DNA of 64,000 nt from Enterocloster clostridioformis. Lineage in GTDB: Bacteria; Bacillota; Clostridia; Lachnospirales; Lachnospiraceae. Numbering within the stretch: the first letter of the stretch is position 1; each line of letters opens with the position of its first letter. The DNA lies in contig NZ_JAIWZC010000001.1 of NCBI RefSeq assembly GCF_020297485.1, forward strand, positions 4,154,001-4,218,000. The letters run 5' to 3'. The notes beneath the pieces were generated by a model that saw nothing but the letters and a program-made list of their open reading frames with translations, was not told where the DNA came from and did no database searches. Shown here in pieces: positions 39,011 through 47,417 of the stretch. A program made the position numbers and the translations under genes.

Positions 39011-39636
39011 ATGAATGGGTATCTGATTTTTTAAAAGGTTTAACTGTGTTCGGTTTGGCATTTTCTATTTCCGTTTCAGCTGTTCCACTGTTCAGCTATC
39101 CGGTATCGGCAGCCCAGGACGGGGACGGTTCCGGGAAGGATAATTTTCAGGAGAGAATCTATACCTTTAAGGAGATACATGAAATGGCGGATTACAGCGG
39201 TCTTTGCGCTCTGCCTGACGGCCAGGAATATGAGATTTTTTACTGCGGTCAGAGGGGGATGGGTTTTCCGCCAGGAATTCGGTCCACGGCGGCACCTGGT
39301 ACCTTAATATGAAGGAGGGCTGCCAGCTGTCCTATGAGTTTCTGGCGGATAACGGCGAAAAGGAAGTGCGGGCGGACGGCGGAATATTTGAACCGCTTTA
39401 CTATCAGGTTGACGTGGAGAAAACATCTTCTCCCAGCGAAGCCTTCCAGTTAAGGGGAAAGAATGGTAAGAAAATAGAGGTCCGGCGCAATTTCAAGATT
39501 ACTTCCCTGGAGTATTGCCAAAAGGCAGCTGGGAGATCCTCTGAAATGGGATATTATTTACCAGCCTAATTCCGGTTCTGTAAAGAATCCAGACTTGATA
39601 TATGAGGGGCAGATACTGGATATACCTAAGGGATGA
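39011..39636 (+). pseudogene. Exported LysM protein, frameshifted
   Basis: Remains of a secreted cell-wall-binding protein of about 210 residues. The best start is ATG 39011, with GGAAAGGAGAGG upstream, but its frame stops after seven codons. Adding one T to the run of six at 39027-39032 would join it to a signal peptide (LKGLTVFGLAFSISVSAVP). A second shift near 39262-39280 leads to a middle domain in another frame (VHGGTWYLNMKEG). A third near 39500 returns to the first frame, which encodes a C-terminal LysM-like domain at 39502-39633 (PWSIAKRQLGDPLKW, then DLIYEGQILDIPKG). Three shifts argue for a true pseudogene; sequencing error at the T-run is possible for one of them. Confidence 0.75.
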
Positions 39637-39868
39637 GAGAAATTCTCATTTTGGAAGCACAGCATAAATCAAATTAACAGGCTCGAATCAAAGGACTCCA
39701 AATAACAGGATCCAACCAATAGGATTCATCCAATGAGGCTCCAGCAAATTAGGCTCCAGCAAATTAGGCTCCAGCCAATTATTACCCAGCCAGATACCAG
39801 GGGATATCATATCTTAGGTTCAGACTGGGTCTTTTTTCCCCAGACGCGAATGAGGAGGAAATGCGTAT
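39637..39868 (+). other. Intergenic region with minisatellite
   Basis: Non-coding sequence between the LysM and sigma-factor remnants. It is dominated by the degenerate 15-bp repeat at 39680-39781; the remainder shows only a GAGGAGG ribosome site for the sigma remnant. Confidence 0.7.
39680..39781 (+). repeat. Degenerate 15-bp minisatellite
   Basis: Seven head-to-tail units of 13-15 bp. The last three are GGCTCCAGCAAATTA (39737-39751 and 39752-39766) and a one-base variant (39767-39781). Earlier units (from 39722, 39708, 39693 and 39680) are progressively diverged, all starting with GG and rich in CCA/AA. Confidence 0.8.
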
Positions 39869-40052
39869 ATGGATTCCATGGAAGAGATTTATAAGAAACA
39901 CGGAAAAATGATATATGGTTATGTACCTCAGTCTGGTGGGAAACCTTACCTTTGGGCAGATTGGAGAAATCATGGGGCGCAGCGAGAACTGGGCAAGAGT
40001 AACCTATTACCGCGGGAAAGAGAGAGTCGTTAAGGAGGCAGGAAAAATATGA
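39869..40052 (+). pseudogene. ECF RNA polymerase sigma factor, internal deletion
   Basis: The first 18 codons (MDSMEEIYKKHGKMIYGY) are the start of a sigma-70 family region 2. The sequence then jumps, near 39920, into a different frame that encodes the end of region 4: SLVGNLTFGQIGEIMGRSENWARVTYYRGKE, finishing AGKI. Roughly 100 or more codons are missing, so no functional sigma factor can be made. GAGGAGG lies upstream. The last ATGA overlaps the start of the anti-sigma gene, the usual coupling of such pairs. Confidence 0.85.
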
Positions 40053-40309
40053 ACCAAAGGATACCATGTGAAATTATTCGGGATTTAATGCCCATGTATG
40101 CGGACGGCCTGACGTCTGAAACAACGAACCGCGAAATCCGGGTCCATCTGGAGGAATGCGGCACCTGCAGGGAAATGTATGAGCGGATGAAAGCAGATAT
40201 GGAAGGGGTATCCCAAACAGCAGGGAAGCCATCGGAAATTGATTATCTGAAGAAGGTGAGAAGGAGGAACGTGAGAAACGTGGTTCTGGGAGCCGCGGGG
40301 GTGTTCCTA

Positions 40310-41678
40310 GTACAGCATTGCTTAAATATCAGTGATTAAATTACTAATGGTATCCCGGCATATGTCCACTTAAATGGGTGTGCTGTAAGATTGTATTGTT
40401 CAATAAAGCGCAGGATGCTTGCTTCCAGTTCTTCTATTGATAGGTAGCTTTTCCGCTTCAGCAGCTTCCGGTTAATGATGCCAAACCATATCTCAATCTG
40501 GTTCATCCAGGAACTGTGTTTCGGAGTATAGACAAAGCGGATCCGGTGGGAAGGGTCATGCAGGAAATCCGCTCGGCTTTCCATACTTTTAAGGATCCCT
40601 GTTTTCCCTTTTTTGCCCAGTTCCACGCCAAGGGCACAGGCTTCTGCCACAAAGCGGACAAGGGCTTCCGATTTATGGGTGTTTAGGCCATCGCATATAA
40701 ATGTCCATGGGGCTTGCGGGTCTGTCCCTACCAATGCTTTCACGGCTTCCACAAAATCCTCTTCTGTGCGTGTGGAGTTTAAATACGGCATTTCCATACG
40801 GCCCGTTGCAACATCAAAGAACCCGATGAGGCTGGTCGTGCCATGGCGGATATACTCAAACTCCATTTTGGCGCACTGGCCGGGTAATGGGAGCTTGTCA
40901 GGATATTTATGTTCCAGCGCTTGTACCCCGGTCATTTCATCCGTGGAAACAATGTGTGCACCTTCCCGGCTTTGTTCCTGGGCACTCTGGTACAGGCCGC
41001 AGATTTCGTTTACTTTCCGCGCAAAAGATTCCGGGGCTTCCGTCTTTTCCGAAGAATGAAGCCAGTAACGGATTTTGTGGGGATGTAAATCTACCTCATT
41101 TTTAAAAAACGGCTGACAGATTTCTCAGAAATCTGTTCAGCGATCCCCTGCTTTTTAATTTCTGCCACTAACAGCGGGAGACTCCACTGGCTTACTTCGT
41201 ACCCAAAATCATTTGGGCTGCTGCAGGCAAGGTCGATGATCCGCATGATCTGGTCCGGCGTAAAAACAGACGGGGCACCGGGGCGTTTTTTATCGGACAG
41301 GACTGCCCGTATCTCATCTTCAAGCTTTTTCGGGTCGTCCATTTCAATCCTCCGCAAGGCTGGGAGCGCCGCGAGGAACCGACTGCGCCAGGTGGCAACA
41401 TTATTATAATGAAGCCCGACCTGTGGTGCAATATTCTGGTTGAGTTCCCCCTGTGACGCAAGCAGGACAATGCTGGCTCTTTTGACCAGTCCTGACGGAA
41501 GGGAGCGGCTTTTTGAAAAAGCAGATAATATGTTTTTCATGGCATCAGATAAAACCGGGATAGTATCAATTGTTTTCCTTCGCATAATAACCCATCCATT
41601 CTTTAGTGATAGAATTATTATGCACCGACTACAATAAAAAAGCAACGTCTATTCATTATTATTTTGGCAATGCTGTAC
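40310..41678 (-). mobile_element. IS630-family insertion sequence
   Basis: A 1369-bp element with perfect 12-bp terminal inverted repeats (GTACAGCATTGC at 40310 and its complement ending at 41678), extending imperfectly to about 29 bp. It is flanked by TA (40308-40309 and 41679-41680) inside a CTAG target, the hallmark of the IS630-Tc1-mariner group. It lies against the direction of the anti-sigma gene it interrupts. Confidence 0.93.
40336..41585 (-). CDS. IS630 transposase, two frames joined at a slippery site
   Basis: The upstream frame starts at 41585 (or up to 41645) and encodes an N-terminal helix-turn-helix region; it stops at 41091-41093 just after a T TTA AAA heptamer (minus strand, 41106-41100). 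Reading one base back continues as K-N-E-V-D-L-H and leads without a stop into the DDE domain to 40336. Catalytic residues are Asp in STDEMTGVQ, Asp in FICDGLNTH and Glu in SWMNQIEIWFG. The joined product would be about 416 residues, normal for the family. Either a programmed -1 frameshift makes the full enzyme or the copy has lost one A. Confidence 0.85.
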
Positions 41679-42470
41679 TAGTTATGGGGACTGTCCTTTT
41701 TATGAAGCTGTTTGTGATAGGATATCCTACGGAGTCCTATATGGTCACCTATACGGATGTCAATGGGGAACAGGTGAATGTGGGCGGAATCATGATTGAT
41801 TCGGCTGCTGTTTACAGGGGATATAAGCTGGCGCAGGAGGATGGGGCAAAGAGGCTGGTCATCTATTCCTGTCTGCCGTCATTCTGGAACAGGAGCGGAA
41901 CGTTTAACCTGGAACTTAGACTTCCCGGCGGGGGAAAGGATTTGTATATTCAGGGCATTACAATTAAGAGCAGCGGAACCGTGGTCAGCAGCCTGGCCAA
42001 TGAACTGTACAGGGCCAGGAATCCATATATAGGCGATGCCTCGGCAGACGGAAGGCTCTCAGGCACATTGGGGATATCAAGGGAACTGGGAAGTTTTAAG
42101 AATGAACTGCAGACCTCCGTAGAGCCCTGCGGCTGGACGCTTAACTTTGAGGAGAGCACGCCTAATTCAGCCGTATTTGAGGAGCGTATGAAAGCGTATG
42201 CCTGTGTGCTGATTGCCCTGACCGATAACCTGGGGCAGGTTAGCTGGAACTATACCGTGGAGCTGGAACAGGGGCCTGTCTGGCGGCATGGCACCATTAC
42301 GGAGGAGGAGTGCGGGAAAATGGCCGGAGCTCCTGTGAAAACATTTGCAGACAGCCCTGAGGGGATTGAACAGCTGATTGAACGGATGGGAATCGGGCAG
42401 TGAGAGGGAAACGGCCAGGAATATACCGGCCATATAAAATTTCCTGTTATGGGTCTGGCTATTGGGGGCG

Positions 42471-42491
42471 TGATTTGATACAATCAAATCA
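42471..42491 (+). promoter_or_regulatory. Perfect palindrome over a -10 element, upstream of araC-type gene
   Basis: TGATTTGAT and ATCAAATCA are separated by ACA (21 bp, perfect dyad). It contains the extended -10 TGATACAAT (42476-42484); a weak TGGCTA (42456-42461) sits 17 nt upstream of the hexamer as -35. Probably an operator for self-regulation. Confidence 0.55.
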
Positions 42492-42581
42492 TAAAGGGCC
42501 GGGTGCAGCACAGATTACTAAACCCTAAGGGGACAGTGCGCTGGAAGTTATAAAAAGATACAGTTAAAGGGGGTGCACATC

Positions 42582-43460
42582 ATGCAGTCGCTTTCCTCAT
42601 TTATGAATACCATCCGATTTAATTTTCTATATATAGATAAATATTCCTTTGGGCGGACCTGGACTTATCCGGAGAGCGCCATACCATACAATATGCTGCG
42701 CTACATCATTGACGGGAGCGCTGAGTTTGTGGTAGATGGGGAGACGGTCATTGTGAGGAAGGGGCAGGTGTCCTATATACCGGAGGGCTGCTGGCTGTCA
42801 TGTAAGGCGCTGGAGGATACGTTTGCTTTTTACAGTATCCGTTTCACCACATCCGTGTTCTATGAGGGGGCCAATTTTCTCAGGGAGTACTATAACTTTC
42901 CCCTGGTGATGGATGTGGGTGAGGGAATCGAGCCTTATTTCAGTGATATCTACAAGTGGGTGCGCACGGACAAAAAGTCGAAGTCATTTCACGTAAGAGG
43001 AGCTCTTGATACTCTGATTGCCAGCCTGATTGATATTCTGAACTCCGATGAGCCCGATGATGTGAAGGCGGATATTAACGGGCTGGAGTATAACCTGGAG
43101 CAGATACGAAAGCGGGTGAAGAAATCCACGGTCCAGACCGACCCAAGGATACAGACTGTCATTGACTATATCATGTTAAATCCCACAGAGGAATATACTT
43201 CAGATAAATTAAGCGGCATGGCGGAAGTGGCTGAGACCACCTTCCGGCGTCTGTTTAAGGAGGCCACAGGAAAGACCGCCACTGAGTTTATACGCCAGGT
43301 ACGCCTGACCACGGCAGCAAGACTGCTGCTGGTGTCCAATGATCCTGTGAACTGTATTGCCCACGATGTGGGATTCGAGGATGCCAACCATTTTACACGG
43401 GTATTCAGGCAGGCATTTGGGATGACGCCGGGCCGGTACAGGAAGATGTCACAGGAGTAG
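42582..43460 (+). CDS. AraC family transcriptional regulator
   Basis: AraC-type regulator (292 aa). The N-terminal half is a cupin-like sensor (WTYPESAIPYNMLRYIIDG, then VRKGQVSYIPEGCW). The C-terminal 100 residues form the double helix-turn-helix: YTSDKLSGMAEVAETTFRRLFKE and NCIAHDVGFEDANHFTRVFRQAFGMTPG-type signature. The ATG at 42582 has AAAGGGGG at a suitable distance; the GTG at 42573 is less likely. Its ligand is probably a sugar. The sialic-acid operon begins 1.6 kb downstream on the same strand, which makes it a candidate target; this is inference. Confidence 0.92.
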   Translation: MQSLSSFMNTIRFNFLYIDKYSFGRTWTYPESAIPYNMLRYIIDGSAEFVVDGETVIVRKGQVSYIPEGCWLSCKALEDTFAFYSIRFTTSVFYEGANFLREYYNFPLVMDVGEGIEPYFSDIYKWVRTDKKSKSFHVRGALDTLIASLIDILNSDEPDDVKADINGLEYNLEQIRKRVKKSTVQTDPRIQTVIDYIMLNPTEEYTSDKLSGMAEVAETTFRRLFKEATGKTATEFIRQVRLTTAARLLLVSNDPVNCIAHDVGFEDANHFTRVFRQAFGMTPGRYRKMSQE

Positions 43461-43608
43461 CGGTGGGGGAGAGACGGTGACGAGGAAGCAAAGCAGGGGC
43501 CGTGAGACCGGCGAAACGGCGCAGCAGGAACCGTGCAAGGGCAGTGGCACTAAAACAGTGGCACTAAAGCAAGGGCGCCAAATCAATGGAGAGAGGAAGG
43601 ATGACCGG

Positions 43609-44166
43609 ATGGAACAGATTAAGGTATGGACAAAGCAGCATGAAAACGTGCTGAAGGAGCTGAATGAAACAGGCAGATACATTGCCAGGCGGGAGTATAT
43701 CCGGAGTGACCTGCAGGAACATGCGGGACTGGTGCTGGAGGTATATGACTGGCTGGTAAGGCACAGCCCGGACGCGGCCCAAAAGCCCGGGGATGTGGAG
43801 TATCCGGTGTGGGTTTCCTTTACCAGCGAGGCGGTCATGCTTCCCAGTCCGGGTGCCGTCATACTGGAACTGACCCTGGACCCGGCTTGTATTACCTCTG
43901 TCAATATAGAAAAATGGGGAAGTATCCTCAATTACTCCTATATCCCAAAGGATGAGGCGGACGCCAGACGCCATCAGGATATGATGGAGCAGTACGGAGT
44001 AAGCGACGCCAAGGCATACATGTCCCGGTTCTATCCATATCTTAAGCGGGAAATTATCGCCAGCTGGGACCGGCTTTTTGATGACAGCGTAATTTTGGGC
44101 AATGATTCAAAATATGGGAATATATGGGAGATAAGAAAAGAATGGGTGACACAGGTGATAAGGTGA
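43609..44166 (+). CDS. DUF3841 family protein (copy 1)
   Basis: Soluble protein (185 aa) of what appears to be the DUF3841 family, function unknown. The start at 43609 has GAGAGGAAGG upstream; an in-frame extension to 43477 is low-complexity and unlikely. Conserved-looking parts are KVWTKQHENVLKELNETGRYIARREYI at the start, VEYPVWVSFTSE, EKWGSILNYSYIPKDEADA and the end WDRLFDDSVILGN...IWEIRKEWVTQ. It overlaps the next gene, a diverged paralogue, by about 40 nt, and lies downstream of the AraC gene. Confidence 0.8.
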   Translation: MEQIKVWTKQHENVLKELNETGRYIARREYIRSDLQEHAGLVLEVYDWLVRHSPDAAQKPGDVEYPVWVSFTSEAVMLPSPGAVILELTLDPACITSVNIEKWGSILNYSYIPKDEADARRHQDMMEQYGVSDAKAYMSRFYPYLKREIIASWDRLFDDSVILGNDSKYGNIWEIRKEWVTQVIR

Positions 44167-44777
44167 TTTTATATGCGGCGCAGGCAGATGCGGTTTTAAA
44201 GGCCATAGAGAGGGACGGCCGCTGTTTTTCGCGGGAGGAATATGTCCGCAGGAAATATGGGGAAAGCGGTCCCATTTTCCTGACTGTGTACAAATGGTTT
44301 GTGAAGGAGGCCGTGAAGCTGGTTCCCAGGCCTGAGGGGGCGGAATTTCCCTACTGGTCCTTCATGAACCTGTACAGCCTGGACCAGTCGCCAGGAACCA
44401 GGACATTGACGCTCTGCGTTCCCAGGGACGAGGCTGTGTTTTTTGATATGTATGACTGGAATAAGATTCTGTGCCTGAAATATCTGGGGGAAGACGAGGC
44501 GGACGATCGGGCTTTTCAGGCATATTTAAAGCAGTGCGGGGTCAGGGAAATGGATGCTGTGCTCACCGGGTTTTATCCTGAGATGAAGCAGAAAATCATG
44601 GACAGCTGGCCCAGGCTGTTTCGCCATCATGAACAGATACGGGCAGGGGAGAAATCCGGGGCGAAAAGCGTCCAGGCTGCCTTGTGGCAGATTAAAAAAG
44701 AATGGATTGTGCCGGAAACGCAGTACACTCAGAATCAGGAAGCCGGGACAGGGGGCGGAGATAAGAAACAAGGATAA
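44124..44777 (+). CDS. DUF3841 family protein (copy 2)
   Basis: A 217-residue paralogue of the preceding protein: both have an N-terminal REEYVR/RREYIR block, a VYKWFV/VYDWLV block, a DEADD/DEADA block and a final W-x-I-K-K-E-W-I. Similarity is low but collinear. The start is uncertain between 44124 and the in-frame ATG at 44142, which is better spaced from GGGAG. The hydrophilic C-terminal tail (TQNQEAGTGGGDKKQG) is unique to this copy. Function is unknown; a strong terminator follows directly. Confidence 0.78.
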   Translation: MGDKKRMGDTGDKVILYAAQADAVLKAIERDGRCFSREEYVRRKYGESGPIFLTVYKWFVKEAVKLVPRPEGAEFPYWSFMNLYSLDQSPGTRTLTLCVPRDEAVFFDMYDWNKILCLKYLGEDEADDRAFQAYLKQCGVREMDAVLTGFYPEMKQKIMDSWPRLFRHHEQIRAGEKSGAKSVQAALWQIKKEWIVPETQYTQNQEAGTGGGDKKQG

Positions 44778-44778
44778 G

Positions 44779-44825
44779 AAAAAAGGACGGGTATCCGGAA
44801 TCAGGTTCCGACCCTGTCCTTTTTC
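44779..44825 (+). terminator. Terminator of the AraC/DUF3841 group
   Basis: AAAAAGGAC (44779 onward) pairs with GTCCTTTTT (ending near 44825), with inner GGGT/ACCC and CGGAA/TTCCG pairs; a T-run ends the stem. Confidence 0.8.
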
Positions 44826-44975
44826 TGTTTTCCAGAGATACGCAGACCCCCCCGTGCAATCACCCGGACAGTGCTCATCCCCTTACCCCGACAGTTACCC
44901 GCACCTCTTAAAATCAAAACAAGACAAAAAAATAGTATAATGGTTGTTTTATGCTATTATAAGTTGTCCAGAATG

Positions 44976-45004
44976 TTGAAATGCATAAAGAAAATCAATA
45001 TAAT
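44976..45004 (+). promoter_or_regulatory. Promoter of the sialic-acid operon
   Basis: TTGAAA (44976-44981) and a perfect TATAAT (44999-45004) are 17 nt apart. Transcription should start near 45011, 50 nt before the first ATG. Confidence 0.8.
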
Positions 45005-45060
45005 ACCTATAGAAACAGCAAAATGACGGACGCAAATAATTCAGAAAAAGGAGAAATGGT

Positions 45061-46461
45061 ATGAAAAAGAGTCATGTAAGTTTTATTATTGCGGCAGCAC
45101 TTGCAGCAGCCCTGTTGGCCGGATGCGGCAGTTCCGGGTCGTCCGCCGATGCTTCCGGTTCCGGGAAAGCGGGAGGACAGACACGGGTACAGGAGGCGGG
45201 AAGCCAGGATGGAACTGACAGCGGGACTAAGGGAGCGCTTTCGGGTGAAATTACCTTCTGGCATTCCTTTACCCAGGGGCCAAGACTGGAGACCATCCAG
45301 AAGGCGGCGGACAAATTCATGGAAGAGAACCCGGATGTGAAAATCAATATTGAGACGTTCTCATGGAATGACTTTTACACCAAGTGGACCACCGGACTTG
45401 CATCCGGCAATGTACCTGATATGAGTACCGCCCTTCCGGCCCAGGTTGCGGAGATGATTAACGCAGACGCCCTGCTGCCCATCAATGACCTGATTGACGG
45501 TATCGGCCGTGACAAATTTGCTGAGGCAGCCATTTCCGAGGGTACGGTGGACGGCAATAACTATTCTGTTCCTCTTTACAGACACGCCCATGTGATGTGG
45601 ATCAGGAAGGACCTGCTGGAGAAAAACGGTCTGGAAGTCCCCAAGACCTGGGATGAGCTTTACGACACAGCCAAGGCACTTACAAAGGACGGCGTCTACG
45701 GATTGTCTTTCCCATGCGGAACCAATGACTTCCAGGCAACCTTTTTCCTGGATTTCTATGTGAGAAGCGGCGGCGGCAGCCTGCTGACCGATGACCTGAA
45801 AGCCAACCTGACAAGCGATCTGGCCATTGACGGCATCAATTACTGGTTGAAGGTGTACAATGACTGCTCGCCTAAGGATTCCATTAACTTTGATGTACTG
45901 GACCAGGCAACCCTGTATTACCAGGGCAAAACCGCATTTGATTTTAACTCCGGCTTCCAGATTTCAGGCGTTGCAGCCAACTCACCGGACCTGCTCCAGT
46001 ATGTGGACTGCTACCCGATTCCAAAGATCCACGCGGACGACCCGGACGAGGGAATCATGACCACCAACACGCCTATGGTCGTGTGGAAGGCTTCCAAGCA
46101 TCCCGAAATCTGCAAGGCATTTATGAAAACCCTTTATGACGAGGATACATATGTTGAATTCCTGCACGCAACTCCGGTGGGCATGCTTCCCGCCATCAAG
46201 GGAATTGCTGACACGGACGCCTACAGGGATGACGATACCATCAGGCAGTTTACACATGCAGAGGAAGTGCTGACCGCGGCAGCCGATATCGGTACAGCCT
46301 TCGGTTATGAGCACGGTCCTAATGTCCAGGCCGGAATCATGCAGAACAACCATGTGATTGAGGATATGTTCCAGGATATCATTACCAACGGGACAGATGT
46401 AAAGACTGCTGCAAAAACAGCGGAAGATAAACTGAACGCACTGTTTGAGACAGCTGAATAA
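45061..46461 (+). CDS. Carbohydrate ABC transporter substrate-binding lipoprotein
   Basis: Family 1 sugar-binding lipoprotein (466 aa). The signal peptide ends in ALLAGC. A Ser/Gly-rich linker leads into GEITFWHSFTQGPRLETIQKAADKF, typical of the family, with ETFSWNDFYTKWTTGLASGNVPD later. Its operon (permeases, NanOx-like oxidoreductases, lyase, epimerase) indicates sialic acid or 2,7-anhydro-sialic acid as ligand. AAAAGGAG precedes the start. A hairpin follows the gene. Confidence 0.92.
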   Translation: MKKSHVSFIIAAALAAALLAGCGSSGSSADASGSGKAGGQTRVQEAGSQDGTDSGTKGALSGEITFWHSFTQGPRLETIQKAADKFMEENPDVKINIETFSWNDFYTKWTTGLASGNVPDMSTALPAQVAEMINADALLPINDLIDGIGRDKFAEAAISEGTVDGNNYSVPLYRHAHVMWIRKDLLEKNGLEVPKTWDELYDTAKALTKDGVYGLSFPCGTNDFQATFFLDFYVRSGGGSLLTDDLKANLTSDLAIDGINYWLKVYNDCSPKDSINFDVLDQATLYYQGKTAFDFNSGFQISGVAANSPDLLQYVDCYPIPKIHADDPDEGIMTTNTPMVVWKASKHPEICKAFMKTLYDEDTYVEFLHATPVGMLPAIKGIADTDAYRDDDTIRQFTHAEEVLTAAADIGTAFGYEHGPNVQAGIMQNNHVIEDMFQDIITNGTDVKTAAKTAEDKLNALFETAE

Positions 46462-46470
46462 GCCGTCCCG

Positions 46471-46510
46471 GAGCGTGTCTGAAAAGGCGGATGCATTTTG
46501 AGACACGCTC
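46471..46510 (+). repeat. Hairpin after the sugar SBP gene
   Basis: GAGCGTGTCT (46471-46480) and AGACACGCTC (46501-46510) form a perfect 10-bp stem with a 20-nt loop. No T-run. It probably separates high SBP expression from lower permease expression. Confidence 0.65.
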
Positions 46511-46535
46511 TAATACTGAGAAGGAGGAGGAAATC

Positions 46536-47417
46536 TTGGGGAAGAAAAGTTATACAAGGTGGTTGTTTGTGCTTCCTGCAATCGTCATTGTAATTGCATT
46601 GTTCATATATCCCATCTGTTCCAGCATAGTATACAGCTTTACAAACAAGAACCTGATTAAGCCGGCCTATAAATTCATTGGCTTTAAGAATTATGCCGAG
46701 GTGTTAAAGGACAGCGGTTTCTGGCTTTCATTTTTCAACTCTCTGAAATGGACGGTCCTGTCCCTGATGGGACAGATAGGGGTGGGATTTACCGCTGCCC
46801 TGGCCCTGAAGCGGATTAAGGTGTGCAAGGGCGTTTATAAGACCCTTCTCATCATCCCCTGGGCATTTCCATCCATTGTCATCGCATTTTCCTGGAAGTG
46901 GATTCTCAACGGAGTATACGGCTTCCTGCCAAACATCCTGGTGAAGCTGGGTATCTGTGAGGCGGCGCCGCAGTTTTTGACCAGCGGTACGCTGGCCTTT
47001 GTAAGCCTGGTGCTGATTAATATATGGTTCGGAGCGCCCATGATTATGGTAAATGTGCTCTCGGCTCTGGAAACGGTTCCCAGGGACCAGTACGAGGCTG
47101 CCCAGATTGACGGGGCCAGGCCGTGGCAGTCGTTCTACTATGTCACAGTGCCCCATATCAAGATGGTGGTGGGACTGCTGGTGGTTTTAAGGACAGTGTG
47201 GATTTTTAACAACTTTGACCTGATTTACCTGATTACAGGCGGCGGGCCGGCGGGCACCACCCAGACCATACCGCTCTATGCCTACAATATGGGATGGAGC
47301 ACCAAGCTTATCGGACGATCATCGGCAGTAACCGTGCTGCTGTTTATATTCCTGATGATTATATGCGGCATCTACTTTGCGGTCATCAATAAGTGGGAAA
47401 AGGAGGACAGTAAATGA
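46536..47417 (+). CDS. Carbohydrate ABC transporter permease, MalF/UgpA type
   Basis: Sugar permease (293 aa) with six predicted helices. The start is a TTG at 46536, 5 nt after AAGGAGGAGG; the in-frame ATG at 46491 lies inside the preceding hairpin and has no ribosome site. The EAA loop EAAQIDGARPWQSFYYVTVPH is near residue 195. FNSLKWTVLSLMGQIGVGF is the second helix region. It overlaps the second permease by 4 nt (ATGA). No ATPase gene is in the operon, so an MsmX-like shared ATPase is expected. Confidence 0.93.
   Translation: MGKKSYTRWLFVLPAIVIVIALFIYPICSSIVYSFTNKNLIKPAYKFIGFKNYAEVLKDSGFWLSFFNSLKWTVLSLMGQIGVGFTAALALKRIKVCKGVYKTLLIIPWAFPSIVIAFSWKWILNGVYGFLPNILVKLGICEAAPQFLTSGTLAFVSLVLINIWFGAPMIMVNVLSALETVPRDQYEAAQIDGARPWQSFYYVTVPHIKMVVGLLVVLRTVWIFNNFDLIYLITGGGPAGTTQTIPLYAYNMGWSTKLIGRSSAVTVLLFIFLMIICGIYFAVINKWEKEDSK

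Larger units (their letters stand above)
40049..42403 (+). pseudogene. Anti-sigma factor gene split by an IS630-family element
   Basis: The first part (40049-40309, 87 codons) has a zinc-finger-type anti-sigma domain with HLEECGTCREMYERM and the start of a membrane helix (NVVLGAAGVFL). The IS interrupts it. After removal of 40310-41678 and one TA copy, the frame continues at 41681 with VMGTVLFMKLFVIG, completing the helix, and then a soluble outer domain to 42403: 327 residues in all. The gene would have controlled the ECF sigma factor whose remnant precedes it. With the element in place the product is cut after the first half of the helix. Confidence 0.88.

Noticed and set aside
39680..39781. 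CRISPR-like repeat array
   Set aside because: Units are contiguous with no spacers, 13-15 bp long and diverging. It is a minisatellite, not a CRISPR array.
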